From Candidatus Nitrosopumilus sp. (GTDB lineage: Archaea; Thermoproteota; Nitrososphaeria; Nitrososphaerales; Nitrosopumilaceae), in NCBI GenBank assembly GCA_029860565.1, contig JAOUAY010000011.1:1-18346 (forward strand): DNA of 18,346 nt. Direction: 5' to 3'. Of the stretch, positions 1 through 7,378 are shown one piece after another. Both the position numbers and the translations under genes were made by a program. Under the pieces are notes generated by a model. That model had not been told where the DNA came from and did not search any database. It worked only from the letters and a program-made list of their open reading frames with translations. The stretch's first letter is position 1. The number at the start of each line of letters is the position of its first letter.

Positions 1-46
1 TTTCAAGATCAGTTCTAACAACAATAACCTGTTTGATGTCACCCAT
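1..46 (-). CDS. pth2: Peptidyl-tRNA hydrolase Pth2, N-terminal fragment (runs off left edge)
   Basis: Reading leftward from the ATG at 46-44 gives MGDIKQVIVVRTDLE, 15 residues before the window ends. This is the characteristic first beta-strand of archaeal/eukaryotic type 2 peptidyl-tRNA hydrolase, which usually opens with a few residues followed by KQVIVVRTDL. The family frees tRNA from peptidyl-tRNAs that drop off the ribosome. The gene is divergent from the reductase starting at 113, with about 66 bases between them, so the two share a promoter region. Only the first strand is visible, so the assignment rests on a short but distinctive match. No catalytic residues can be checked here. Confidence 0.72.
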   Translation of the reverse strand, partial: MGDIKQVIVVRTDLE

Positions 47-84
47 ACAATTAACAAAAATAGGCTTAATGAAAAACTTTTGAA

Positions 85-94
85 TTAAATAATT
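85..94 (+). promoter_or_regulatory. TATA-like box of the geranylgeranyl reductase gene
   Basis: The AT-rich element TTAAATAATT is centred about 24 bases before the GTG start at 113. That is the archaeal spacing expected for a transcript starting at or next to the start codon. There is no Shine-Dalgarno sequence before the GTG, which agrees with a leaderless mRNA. Confidence 0.45.
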
Positions 95-112
95 GACAAA
101 GAAACAAAATCT

Positions 113-1249
113 GTGAGTTTTGATGTAATAGTTGCCGGAGGAAGTGTAGCAGGACTACTATGTGCCAGAGAAATTGCTTCAAAGGGATTTTCAGTACTTG
201 TAATTGAAGAAGATTATGAAATAGGAACTCCAGAACATTGTGGAGGGTTGGTGAGTATTTCAGGATTAGAAGAGCTTGGAGTGATTCCATTTAGAAAAAC
301 TTTTGATCATAGAATAGAATCTGCCAAAATTACATCGCCAAATGGGAACAGTTTTACAATTAATTCAAAGAAACAAAAAGTCATTGAAATTAGTAGAAGA
401 GAATTAGATAAACAAATAGCTTTTCAAGCTCAGAAAAATGGAGCTATAATCAAGGTTAGAACTAGTTTTCAAGAAAAAACAGAAACAGGAATTAGAACAA
501 ATGAAGAAACTATCGATTGTAAAATTTTTGTTGATGCTAGAGGAGTATCCTCACTCATACATAGAGATAGAACAGGAATTTTATCATCAGCACAATATGA
601 AATTTATGCAAATTGGATAAAGAAAGGAAAAGTAGAAGTAATTTTTGATCAGGAAAAATATCCTGGATTCTTTGCATGGATAATTCCATCCAACGAAGGT
701 AAAGGGAAAGTTGGAATTGCAGGAAGAGGAATCAACGTTTCTGAAACATTAGATAACTTTCTCAAAGAAAAAGGAGAGTTTTCAACAATAAGAAAAATAT
801 TTGCACCCATATGGATTAAGGGTCCCATCAAAAACTTTGTAGAAGGTAAAACAGTCATCATTGGAGATGCTGCAGGACAAGCAAAACCAACAACCGCAGG
901 AGGTATTTTCACTAGCGGTATGGGTGGCATATATGCTGGACAAGCAATATCTGAATTTTTAAAAACAAACAAAAGAGAAGATCTGGATAAATATCAAAAA
1001 AGATGGACTGTGAAATTTGGCAAAGAATTTGAAAAACAATCATTAGTAAGGAAAATTTTAGAGAGAATAGACAACAATACCATTAACGAATTATTTAGTT
1101 CAGTTACACCAAAAATTACTAAAGAAATTTCAGAAAAAGATGATTTCGATTTTCATACTGGATCAATTATAAAATTATTAGGATTGCAGACTTCGATCAA
1201 AATTGCTCAAACTCTAATTGGTGGAGAGGTAAAAAAATTATTGAGTTAA
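113..1249 (+). CDS. Geranylgeranyl reductase family FAD-dependent oxidoreductase
   Basis: A 378-residue flavoprotein of the geranylgeranyl reductase family, which saturates the isoprenoid chains of archaeal membrane lipids or related polyprenyl compounds. The N-terminus has a Rossmann dinucleotide motif (GGSVAG, residues 9-14) after a beta-strand. The family's Cys-Gly-Gly motif is at C43-G45. A DARG segment lies at 141-144, and the second FAD-binding motif GDAAG is at 251-255, followed by a Pro/Gly-rich PTTAGG stretch. The block YPGFFAWIIP (183-192) is also typical of the family. The GTG at 113 is chosen because it puts the Rossmann strand four residues in, with a TATA-like box about 24 bases upstream. 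Archaea usually carry several paralogues. Which substrate this one uses (archaeal phospholipid, GDGT precursor, or quinone side chain) cannot be read from the sequence. Confidence 0.85.
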   Translation: MSFDVIVAGGSVAGLLCAREIASKGFSVLVIEEDYEIGTPEHCGGLVSISGLEELGVIPFRKTFDHRIESAKITSPNGNSFTINSKKQKVIEISRRELDKQIAFQAQKNGAIIKVRTSFQEKTETGIRTNEETIDCKIFVDARGVSSLIHRDRTGILSSAQYEIYANWIKKGKVEVIFDQEKYPGFFAWIIPSNEGKGKVGIAGRGINVSETLDNFLKEKGEFSTIRKIFAPIWIKGPIKNFVEGKTVIIGDAAGQAKPTTAGGIFTSGMGGIYAGQAISEFLKTNKREDLDKYQKRWTVKFGKEFEKQSLVRKILERIDNNTINELFSSVTPKITKEISEKDDFDFHTGSIIKLLGLQTSIKIAQTLIGGEVKKLLS

Positions 1250-1273
1250 GACAGGCTTAATTTCTAAGGAAAG

Positions 1274-1280
1274 TATAAAT
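1274..1280 (+). promoter_or_regulatory. TATA box deciding the zinc-ribbon gene start
   Basis: TATAAAT is centred 26 bases upstream of the ATG at 1303. With archaeal spacing the transcript would begin at that ATG. Two earlier in-frame ATGs at 1279 and 1282 overlap or abut the box and would then lie outside the mRNA. Confidence 0.55.
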
Positions 1281-1302
1281 GATGTTTACAGGAAATTTTG
1301 AC

Positions 1303-1482
1303 ATGTCCTCTACTATTTCATTACCAACATGTAGTTGCTGTCACAGGCATATAATGCCTAATGATAAATGTGTAAAATTTAATTGCCCTAGTTGTGGCAC
1401 CGATTTAATTTGGAGATGTCAAAGTTGCAGAGAAGCAGCAAGAAACTACACTTGTTCTTCATGTAATTTTCAGGGGCCTTAG
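1303..1482 (+). CDS. Small zinc-ribbon protein, HVO_2753-like
   Basis: A 59-residue protein that is almost entirely zinc-binding. It has four CxxC pairs (C10/C13, C28/C31, C39/C42, C51/C54) plus extra C12 and C23, and ends in CNFQGP. This matches the small archaeal double zinc-ribbon family often encoded directly before translation elongation factor aEF1B, described in some annotations as RNA-binding. Its exact role is not established. The stop is 3 bases before the EF1B start, so the two are almost certainly co-transcribed. I chose the ATG at 1303 because the TATA box at 1274-1280 would make it leaderless. The longer version from 1279 adds eight residues that do not resemble a domain. Confidence 0.8.
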   Translation: MSSTISLPTCSCCHRHIMPNDKCVKFNCPSCGTDLIWRCQSCREAARNYTCSSCNFQGP

Positions 1483-1485
1483 AAA

Positions 1486-1767
1486 ATGACTCAGTTGCTA
1501 TTAATTACAAAAATTCTCCCAAAAGGGATGGAAGTAGATCTTGATAAATTAGCAGAATCCATCAAGGCATCTCTGAAAGATGGAGTCACTATGAAAAGAC
1601 ATGCAAAAGAACCATTAGCATTTGGATTGGAATGTATTAAAGCAGAATTTGTAGTTGATGACAAAGAGGGGCAAATGGATGCATTAGAAGAAGCCGTAAG
1701 ATCAGTTGATGGCGTAAGTGAATTTGAAGTACTCAATATGAGTCGAATGTCAGTTGACATGAAATAG
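1486..1767 (+). CDS. ef1b: Translation elongation factor 1-beta (aEF1B)
   Basis: A 93-residue protein of the usual size for archaeal EF-1 beta, the nucleotide exchange factor that recharges aEF1A with GTP during elongation. The sequence has the family's single alpha/beta sandwich pattern. Strand LLLITKILPKGMEVDL opens it, the central PLAFGLECIKAEFVV strand is highly typical, and it ends with the helix DALEEAVRSVDGVSEFEVL and a short final strand (MSRMSVDM). It sits between the zinc-ribbon gene (3-base gap) and the CDC48 gene (8-base gap), forming a probable operon that links translation and protein quality control. The ATG at 1486 is the only reasonable start. Confidence 0.92.
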   Translation: MTQLLLITKILPKGMEVDLDKLAESIKASLKDGVTMKRHAKEPLAFGLECIKAEFVVDDKEGQMDALEEAVRSVDGVSEFEVLNMSRMSVDMK

Positions 1768-1770
1768 GAG
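1766..1770 (+). promoter_or_regulatory. Shine-Dalgarno sequence for the CDC48 TTG start
   Basis: AGGAG overlaps the EF1B stop codon (TAG, 1765-1767) and ends 5 bases before the TTG at 1776. It is one of few convincing ribosome binding sites in the window. It supports TTG over the in-frame ATG at 1803, which lacks one. Confidence 0.6.
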
Positions 1771-1775
1771 ATCTC

Positions 1776-3944
1776 TTGGTACGCAAAGAAGAAACTTTGC
1801 AGATGAAAATAGGTGAGGCAAAACAACGAGATATAGGTAAAAAGCGTGCCAGGATTGGTCCTGAAGCTATGGATTTTCTCAAAGTTACACCAGGAGATAT
1901 TATAGAAATTATGGGTTCAAGATCCAGTTGTGCAGTAATTTGGCCAGTAGATGAGGATGAAAAGTTGTCAAATACAATAAGAGTTGATGGACAAACGAGA
2001 AAAAATGTCGGTGCTTCACTAAATGATTTTGTAAAAATTAGAAAAGTTACATCAAAGTTTGCAAAAACAGTATCTTTAACACCAGTTAATGGTTCAGTTA
2101 CAGTAGATAAAGAATTTACAGATTTTATTAAAAACAGATTGAAAGGATTGCCAATTGTTCATGGTGATGAAATTTCCGTAATGATTTTAGGAAATTCCAT
2201 AGACTTTAAAATTACAAAAACTACTCCAAAAGGAGTAATCAAGATAGATCGTGTCACAACACTGAGTATTTCAACAGAAACGTCGAGTGATAGAAAAACT
2301 AGAGTGACATATGAAGAAGTTGGAGGATTGAGGCGTGAAATTAAAGCAATGAGAGAAATTGTAGAGTTGCCATTAAAACATCCAGAACTATTTGTAAGAT
2401 TAGGAGTTGAACCACATAGTGGAATTTTACTTTATGGTCCACCAGGATGTGGAAAAACACTGCTTGCAAAAGTCATAGCAAGTGAATCAGATGCTAACAT
2501 GTATTCAATCAACGGTCCAGAAATTATGAATAAGTATTATGGGGAAACAGAAGCAAAGCTAAGAGATATTTTCAAAGAAGCTAAAGACAACTCTCCAAGT
2601 ATAATATTCATAGATGAAATTGATGCCATCGCACCAAAAAGAGAGGAAGCTTATGGGGATGTGGAAAAAAGAGTCGTGGCCCAACTATTAGCATTGATGG
2701 ATGGTTTGAATGATAGAGGAAATGTCATTGTACTTGGTGCAACAAATAGGCCCGACAGTGTTGATCCAGCACTCAGAAGACCAGGTAGATTCGATAGAGA
2801 ATTTGAGATATCAGTACCTAATGAAGATGGAAGATTAGAAATTCTTGAAATTCATACAAGAGGAATGCCGATTAGTGACGATATAGATCTCAAAGAGATA
2901 TCATCAGAGTTGCATGGATATACTGGTGCAGATATTAAATCACTGTGTAAGGAAGCAGCACTAAAATCAATTAGAAGATATCTACCAGAGATAGATCTTG
3001 AAACTGAAAAAATTTCCTCTAAAGTATTGCAATCAATGCAAATTAAACTAATTGACTTTTATGATGCAATGCAAGATGTTATTCCCACAGCAATGAGAGA
3101 ATTTTATGTTGAAAGACCAAAAGTCTGGTGGCAAGATGTTGGAGGATTAGATGAGATCAAAAAAGCATTAACAGATAATCTTATCACAGCAATGAAGGAG
3201 CCTAGTAAATTTACAAAGATGGGGATAAGACCACCAAAAGGAGCTTTGATTTACGGTCCACCAGGATGTGGAAAAACATTGCTTGGACGAGCATTGGCAA
3301 CTGAAACAGGTGCAAATATGATTTTAGTCAGAGGGCCAGAAATACTTTCAAAATGGTTAGGAGAATCTGAAAAGGCAATTAGAGAAATATTTAGAAAAGC
3401 AAAAGCAGCATCACCATGCGTAATAATTTTTGATGAATTAGACTCACTAGTACGTGCCAAATCAGGTGAAAATGTGGGAAGTGAAACTATTCTAAGTCAA
3501 TTATTAACTGAGATAGAAGAAGGTACTTCATCACGTGTAGTTGTAATTGGGATAACAAATAGACCAGATGTTTTAGATAATTCTCTATTAAGAACAGGTA
3601 GATTAGATTTGATACTTTATGTACCACCACCAGACGAAAAAGGAAGATTGGAGATAATTGAAATTTTAACAAGAAAAATGCCGCTGGCAAACGATGTAAA
3701 ATTGCAAGAAATTGCAGTAACTACTCAAAACTATTCAGGTGCAGATTTGGCAGCTCTTTGTAGAGAAGCAGCAGTCGAAGCAATGAGAAATAATTCATCA
3801 AAAATCTCAAACCATGATTTTGCAAATAGTTTGAAGATAGTTAGGCCAACCATCACTAATGAAGTTGATCATTGGTATAACACTATAAAGGAAAGTATAT
3901 CTAATGTTGTACCTAAGACAGAGAATAAATCATTCTACGGATAA
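1776..3944 (+). CDS. cdc48: CDC48/VCP-type double AAA+ ATPase
   Basis: A 722-residue unfoldase/segregase of the p97/Cdc48/VAT family. Domain order: CDC48 N-domain double-psi barrel (about 9-90) and second N subdomain (about 100-170), then two AAA+ modules. D1 has Walker A GPPGCGKT (221-228), Walker B IIFIDE (276-281) and arginine-finger segment RRPGRFDR (334-341). D2 has Walker A (494-501), Walker B VIIFDE (549-554) and LLRTGRLD (604-611), where the usual Pro of RPGR is Thr. The protein ends in Phe-Tyr-Gly, which fits the hydrophobic-Tyr-X tail that AAA+ ATPases use to dock on the 20S proteasome. The start is TTG at 1776, supported by AGGAG five bases upstream. It lies directly after EF1B and 2 bases before the next gene. 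Both ATPase sites look intact. Confidence 0.95.
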   Translation: MVRKEETLQMKIGEAKQRDIGKKRARIGPEAMDFLKVTPGDIIEIMGSRSSCAVIWPVDEDEKLSNTIRVDGQTRKNVGASLNDFVKIRKVTSKFAKTVSLTPVNGSVTVDKEFTDFIKNRLKGLPIVHGDEISVMILGNSIDFKITKTTPKGVIKIDRVTTLSISTETSSDRKTRVTYEEVGGLRREIKAMREIVELPLKHPELFVRLGVEPHSGILLYGPPGCGKTLLAKVIASESDANMYSINGPEIMNKYYGETEAKLRDIFKEAKDNSPSIIFIDEIDAIAPKREEAYGDVEKRVVAQLLALMDGLNDRGNVIVLGATNRPDSVDPALRRPGRFDREFEISVPNEDGRLEILEIHTRGMPISDDIDLKEISSELHGYTGADIKSLCKEAALKSIRRYLPEIDLETEKISSKVLQSMQIKLIDFYDAMQDVIPTAMREFYVERPKVWWQDVGGLDEIKKALTDNLITAMKEPSKFTKMGIRPPKGALIYGPPGCGKTLLGRALATETGANMILVRGPEILSKWLGESEKAIREIFRKAKAASPCVIIFDELDSLVRAKSGENVGSETILSQLLTEIEEGTSSRVVVIGITNRPDVLDNSLLRTGRLDLILYVPPPDEKGRLEIIEILTRKMPLANDVKLQEIAVTTQNYSGADLAALCREAAVEAMRNNSSKISNHDFANSLKIVRPTITNEVDHWYNTIKESISNVVPKTENKSFYG

Positions 3945-3946
3945 AA

Positions 3947-4243
3947 ATGACAATACCAATTCGGAATACTGTATTTGATAAGATTAAGGAAGTAAATAGA
4001 TTAACAGATGTTGAGCTTTTCAAAAGTTTAGTTAAAAACGGACACGTTATTGCAGATGATAGATTTAACAAAATACTTTTGGATTTAGAAATTTTAGGAC
4101 TCATCACAGTGTCATGGATTACAAAGGATGAACGTAGAATAGAAGTTGTTGTTGTTGAAAAAGAAGTTGATAAAATTGAAGAGCAAAATAAAGAAACCAT
4201 GGAAAAAGATTATGAAGCTAGTTTTCCAGGCGTAGATAAATAA
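3947..4243 (+). CDS. Small winged-helix-like protein of unknown function
   Basis: A 98-residue protein whose ATG lies 2 bases after the CDC48 stop, so it is probably translated from the same mRNA. Residues about 20-60 look like a helix-turn-helix of winged type: two helices (LTDVELFKSLVKNG, DDRFNKILLDLEILG), followed by a beta-wing (LITVSWITKDERRIEVVVVEK). The C-terminal 25 residues are charged and probably disordered or coiled. The fold suggests DNA, RNA or protein binding, perhaps local regulation or an adaptor for CDC48, but nothing in the sequence identifies a target. The gene converges on heme O synthase with a 3-base gap. Confidence 0.75.
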   Translation: MTIPIRNTVFDKIKEVNRLTDVELFKSLVKNGHVIADDRFNKILLDLEILGLITVSWITKDERRIEVVVVEKEVDKIEEQNKETMEKDYEASFPGVDK

Positions 4244-4246
4244 TTA

Positions 4247-5140
4247 TTAAAACAACGGTAAATCATAGTGAAATGCTGCATCCAATGCAACTGCTACAAA
4301 AATTATTGTAAGATACGGAGCAGTTACCTTGTATGCTTTCCAAGCAAATTCAGAGGTAGGATTCTTGGTTAGTTTGTAATGGTATGCAAGCATTAATCCT
4401 CCTGAAACTAGTGCAATAATAGTGTAAACAATTCCCATGCCATCTGGAATAAATGAAAGTAATAACGAATACGGAATTAAAATTAAGGTATTACCCAAAA
4501 TAAATTTGGATGTTTTTTGCATACCAATTACTACAGGAAGCATCGGAACTCCTGCTTGAGCATATTCATCTTTAATTTTCATTGCAAGACACCAAAAGTG
4601 AGAAGGAGTCCAAACAAACACCAAGAATCCAACTAAGAATCCTAACAAATCCATGCTACCAGTAGCTGCTGCCCATCCTGCCCAAGCTGCAGCACTACCT
4701 GCAATTCCCCCAATTACAATATTTGAAGAATTTTTTCGTTTTAACCAAACTGTATAAATGATCACATATGAGAAAATACCAACTGCAATAAAGAAAGCAG
4801 ATACTGCATTTAGTGCAAAATATCCATAGATTACAGATATACAACTTACAAGCAGTCCATAAACTAAAACATTGGATGCACTCATCCGTCCAGATGGAAT
4901 AGGTCTTGTACTTGTTCTTGTCATTTTTGGATCAATATCCCTATCATAGTAGTGATTTAGCGCACTAGAACCTGCAGATGCCAATGCCCCTGCAACAATG
5001 ATATGCAAATATGACCAATATTCAAGTTCAGGAGTACCAGGAACTAGTTTACTTGCAGCATACATGGATGTGACTGCGGTAATTACTAAAAGAACTACAA
5101 TTCTAGGTTTAGATATCTCCAATATTTCATTAAATCCCAA
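4247..5140 (-). CDS. ctaB: Protoheme IX farnesyltransferase (heme O synthase)
   Basis: A 297-residue UbiA-superfamily prenyltransferase that attaches a farnesyl group to protoheme to make heme O, the precursor of heme A for heme-copper oxidases. It is mostly hydrophobic with about nine membrane helices. The first Asp-rich motif is N62xxxD66xxxD70 followed by RTSTRPIPSG. The second region is FVWTPSHFWCLAMKIKDEYA (175-194) followed by GVPMLPVV, which is specific to heme O synthases rather than other UbiA enzymes. An in-frame stop at 5147-5149 lies just upstream, which leaves TTG at 5140 as the natural start and places KPRIVVL at the usual distance. The gene is divergent from the membrane copper protein, which fits a role in respiratory electron transfer. 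Confidence 0.93.
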   Translation of the reverse strand: MGFNEILEISKPRIVVLLVITAVTSMYAASKLVPGTPELEYWSYLHIIVAGALASAGSSALNHYYDRDIDPKMTRTSTRPIPSGRMSASNVLVYGLLVSCISVIYGYFALNAVSAFFIAVGIFSYVIIYTVWLKRKNSSNIVIGGIAGSAAAWAGWAAATGSMDLLGFLVGFLVFVWTPSHFWCLAMKIKDEYAQAGVPMLPVVIGMQKTSKFILGNTLILIPYSLLLSFIPDGMGIVYTIIALVSGGLMLAYHYKLTKNPTSEFAWKAYKVTAPYLTIIFVAVALDAAFHYDLPLF

Positions 5141-5206
5141 TTCATTTTACCCCATTACAAAGCCATTTAATTTCTTCGTCTAGTAGATCCATGTTATTTC
5201 AAAAGG

Positions 5207-5214
5207 AATAAGTA
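5207..5214 (+). promoter_or_regulatory. Probable TATA box of the membrane cupredoxin gene
   Basis: AATAAGTA after a purine-rich AAAAGG lies about 28 bases before the ATG at 5238. It suits a leaderless transcript in the 97-base divergent region shared with ctaB. Confidence 0.4.
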
Positions 5215-5237
5215 TTCAACCCTATCAGCTATTTTGA

Positions 5238-6332
5238 ATGAGTAACTGGGACCTTATGATGCCAGGAATGGGACTTACAGCTATAGGACTGGCTGGTCTG
5301 ACATTATCGTATGCAGGTATTGCACATACGTTCATTGATGGCATGCATGCATTAACTGGTCTTACCATGTTTGTAGGATTAATTTTCCTAGCAGCAGGTA
5401 TCTTAGATGGGGGTATTTCAACTAGCAATAGAGCCAAAGCAACGACTTTGGTAATTTTGTCAATAGCATTAGGATTTGGAATGTTTGCTATGACTATGAA
5501 TACATCAAACTTTACAGTAACATTGGCAGGGATTTTAATGGCAATTGCATTCCCCTCAATCATCTTTGCATACCTCTCAATGAAACATCCAAGTTTTGCA
5601 AAACCAGTTGGAGGAATTGTCGCAATTGCGGCTGCAACTGGAATTATTATGTGGGTATCATTTGGAATTTTCTCAGCTCCCGATACATATATGATTCCTC
5701 AGCAAATAGGAGTTGAAGAACCTGTTGAAGAGATCACACCTTCCGGACCAATTTTTGCAATTGAAATTCTTGCAGATTCAGTTCAAGAAGGAAATCCAGA
5801 TTATGATCCAGACATTGCAATTGTTCCACAAGGACATATTGTTGAATGGACAAATGCAGATTCAGTTGCACATACAGTTACAAGTGCAATAGACTTTGGA
5901 GAAACATTTGATTCTAGTTTAATGAATGCCGGGGAAGTCTTTACACTAGATACAACTAACTTGGAAGTAGGTGAATACGAATATTTGTGCATTGTACATC
6001 CTTGGATGGTTGCAACACTAGTAATTGAAACACCAAAAGAGCCAACCAAAATTATAATTCCAGAAGGGGCAGCAATTCCAGAAGAAGGGCAAATATATTA
6101 CGATCCAGAAGTTATTGATATTTCAGTTGGAACTACAGTTGTCTGGGACAACATAGACAATACGATGCATACTGCAACTTCAGGAGATCCAACTGGAGGA
6201 GGTGATGGAGTGTTTGATTCAGACATATTAGCTGCAGGAGAGACGTATGAATTCACATTTGCAGACGCTGGAAGCTATGACTACTATTGTATTTTACATC
6301 CATGGATGATTGGAACTGTTAACGTAGAATAG
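5238..6332 (+). CDS. Membrane-anchored protein with two type 1 copper (cupredoxin) domains
   Basis: A 364-residue protein. The first ~146 residues form about five hydrophobic helices (roughly 10-28, 37-56, 68-86, 93-112, 123-146). Two plastocyanin-like domains follow, presumably on the outer face of the membrane. Each has a complete type 1 copper set: H212, C251, H254, M257 in the first and H311, C351, H354, M357 in the second, both in the form C-x2-H-P-W-M. A short acidic linker (about 158-168) separates membrane and soluble parts. Such multi-domain blue copper proteins are abundant in ammonia-oxidising archaea and are thought to replace cytochrome c type carriers. The divergent heme O synthase gene points to the oxidase end of the respiratory chain. 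The partner and electron route are inferred. The ATG at 5238 gives a leaderless-type promoter. Confidence 0.88.
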   Translation: MSNWDLMMPGMGLTAIGLAGLTLSYAGIAHTFIDGMHALTGLTMFVGLIFLAAGILDGGISTSNRAKATTLVILSIALGFGMFAMTMNTSNFTVTLAGILMAIAFPSIIFAYLSMKHPSFAKPVGGIVAIAAATGIIMWVSFGIFSAPDTYMIPQQIGVEEPVEEITPSGPIFAIEILADSVQEGNPDYDPDIAIVPQGHIVEWTNADSVAHTVTSAIDFGETFDSSLMNAGEVFTLDTTNLEVGEYEYLCIVHPWMVATLVIETPKEPTKIIIPEGAAIPEEGQIYYDPEVIDISVGTTVVWDNIDNTMHTATSGDPTGGGDGVFDSDILAAGETYEFTFADAGSYDYYCILHPWMIGTVNVE

Positions 6333-6334
6333 GT

Positions 6335-6727
6335 TTGCATGGAATTATCCTATCAAAGTCAGATAAAAAAACTCTATCAGAGTATTCAGAAAATCAAAAA
6401 CCTTACGAATCATGTGCATTATTATTTGGTAAAGACAACCAAGTTTTAGACCTATTCTTAACAGAAAATATTGAAAAGTCACCTGTAAACTTTACAATTT
6501 CAAACAAGCAATTAATTGAAGGATATAAAATTGCAGAAGAAAAGAAGGTAGATGTAATAGGAATTTTTCATTCACACCCTAATTCAGATGCATTTCCATC
6601 AAATACCGACAAAAAATTTATGCAAAGTAATCCAGTGACATGGATAATTTATTCAGGAATCAACAAAAATTTCAAGGCATTTCTTCTTGAATCAAACATT
6701 ATAGAAATTCCAATTATAGAAAAATAA
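6335..6727 (+). CDS. JAMM/MPN+ family metalloprotease
   Basis: A 130-residue single-domain JAB1/MPN protein with a full JAMM zinc site: E25 and then H79-S-H81, S89 and D92 in the spacing H-S-H-x7-S-x2-D. Residues 22-32 (KPYESCALLFG) match the E-x-C/G-xxLxG strand of prokaryotic JAMM proteases. Characterised relatives cleave ubiquitin-like modifiers (archaeal SAMP deconjugation) or release amino acids from sulfur carriers such as CysO, so a deconjugating isopeptidase is likely. The start is TTG at 6335, 2 bases after the cupredoxin stop. No other in-frame start precedes the domain, so translation is probably coupled. The substrate is unknown; no ubiquitin-like or E1 gene is in the window. Confidence 0.88.
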   Translation: MHGIILSKSDKKTLSEYSENQKPYESCALLFGKDNQVLDLFLTENIEKSPVNFTISNKQLIEGYKIAEEKKVDVIGIFHSHPNSDAFPSNTDKKFMQSNPVTWIIYSGINKNFKAFLLESNIIEIPIIEK

Positions 6728-6728
6728 T

Positions 6729-7118
6729 TTAAGATCTTAAGCTAAAAGTAGCACGTTCACTGTTAACATCATCTAAACTAGTTTTGTCTGGAGAAACAAT
6801 TTTTCCAATAATATTTACAGGAGATGCAGGAGTAATTTCTCCAGATTTTCCGATAGGGGTTGGACCATAAAACAAACATATTGCTTTGCCAGTTGGCCAA
6901 TATGCAACATCATTTAATTGGACAGGAGACTTTGCATTTTCTTCTGGTTGTGATATGGGTGATTTTGAAGTGTAAATTTCATCCCCCCAGACATTAAGGT
7001 TAACGGTAAAAGGTAACTTTTCAATTAAATCATGGACAGTATTTGGAGAATGCGTATCGTCCAATTCTAATAATATCTTTGAAGAAGAAGGAATTGTTAT
7101 CTCGACTGAATATTTCAT
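6729..7118 (-). CDS. Cyclophilin-like fold protein (TM1367-type)
   Basis: A 129-residue protein resembling the small prokaryotic cyclophilin-like family typified by TM1367. It has an opening strand KYSVEITIPSSSKILLELDD, a helix with HDLIEKLPF, then WGDEIYTSKSPI, and a Gly/Pro-rich CLFYGPTPIG segment. These proteins share the peptidyl-prolyl isomerase barrel but often lack the catalytic arginine, and their function is not established. I chose the ATG at 7118 because it starts directly on the first strand. An upstream in-frame TTG at 7160 adds 14 residues with no family resemblance. The 3' end converges on the JAMM gene with a 1-base gap, and a 12-base palindrome spans the junction. Confidence 0.72.
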   Translation of the reverse strand: MKYSVEITIPSSSKILLELDDTHSPNTVHDLIEKLPFTVNLNVWGDEIYTSKSPISQPEENAKSPVQLNDVAYWPTGKAICLFYGPTPIGKSGEITPASPVNIIGKIVSPDKTSLDDVNSERATFSLRS

Positions 7119-7378
7119 ATAGATGTATAATTTTTGAATTAAAAAACCATTGCGAAACAAGTGTTATTTGAATATAATTTCAGATTCAGACTTTATTTTA
7201 TGCCCAAAATTCAAATCCTTAAATCATATTTTGATCTTAAGATCGTAAACCTTACCTCAAAAGATCCACAATCAAGAATTACAAATGTAAATTTAATTTA
7301 TTTTTGTGAATTTGAAATTTTTCTGGATGCCTCATAAATATGCATGTCAAAAATATCTCAAATCCACATTATTGTAAA

